From positions 57,585,000 through 57,648,999 of the forward strand of contig NC_080079.1 of the NCBI RefSeq assembly GCF_949987535.1: 64,000 nucleotides of DNA, in the 5' to 3' direction. Shown here piece after piece: positions 63,938 through 64,000 of the stretch. The notes under the pieces were generated by a model. The model saw nothing but the letters and a program-made list of their open reading frames with translations, was not told where the DNA came from and did not search any database. The stretch is from Balaenoptera acutorostrata. Its lineage: Eukaryota; Chordata; Mammalia; Artiodactyla; Balaenopteridae. The position numbers and the translations under genes were made by a program. Within the stretch, counting starts at the first letter, position 1, and every line of letters begins with the position of its first letter.

Positions 63938-64000
63938 TCTCCCTGCATTTTACAGCGAGGGGCACCAACCTGTTTCAGTCACCCAGTCAGGAAGTGGAGG
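63938..64000 (-). mobile_element. MIR SINE fragment, antisense, cut by window end
   Basis: 'ccctgcattttacagcgagg' and 'cagtcacccagtcaggaagt' fit antisense MIR core. Continues beyond the window. Confidence 0.75.

Overview
This window reads as mammalian nuclear DNA without a recognisable protein-coding gene. The source is most likely a cetacean. Three full-length tRNA-derived SINEs of the CHR type (32776-33133, 42704-43062, 52452-52757) open with the same ggacttccctgg-type head and carry A-box and B-box-like promoter segments. CHR SINEs are known from whales, hippos and ruminants. I see none of the Bov-A, Bov-tA or BovB elements that would fill a ruminant window. Two young L1 3' ends (23600-23851, 53580-54117) match the L1 tail I know from even-toed ungulates and whales. 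Species assignment is inference.

The dominant layer is ancient interspersed repeats. MIR and L2 fragments occur in both orientations across the whole window. MLT1-type LTRs lie at about 3840-4290, 14424-14905, 18683-19126, 23477-24205 (split by an L1) and 28324-28720. MER5-type hAT MITEs lie at 8985-9165 and 26925-27060. Old L1 3' ends lie at 1-745, 15780-16620, 44190-45745, 53100-54457 and 59968-60225. One eroded class III (ERVL) provirus occupies about 54635-59541, with two related LTRs, a probable tRNA-Leu primer site, and pol remnants running from reverse transcriptase to integrase. Several insertions have readable target-site duplications, so the order of events can be reconstructed.

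The only RNA gene sequence is a U6 snRNA copy at 37842-37948. It is the canonical 107 nt length with one difference from my recollection of mammalian U6, sits inside an L2, and has an A-tail, A-rich flanks and no TATA box. It is best read as a recent retrocopy.

Between the repeats lie blocks of repeat-poor, often AT-rich sequence (about 7690-8290, 9940-10620, 18240-18560, 21595-21745, 27380-27660, 29690-29960, 34560-35110, 35330-36060, 40090-40350, 47930-48480, 61040-61270). Their texture is typical of conserved non-coding elements. If conservation is confirmed, the window would be part of an intergenic or intronic regulatory landscape. I cannot test conservation here. I found no convincing exon, CpG island, CRISPR array or bacterial-type feature, and no evidence for a new multi-gene system. 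All boundaries of old repeats are approximate, and family names come from recognition by eye.
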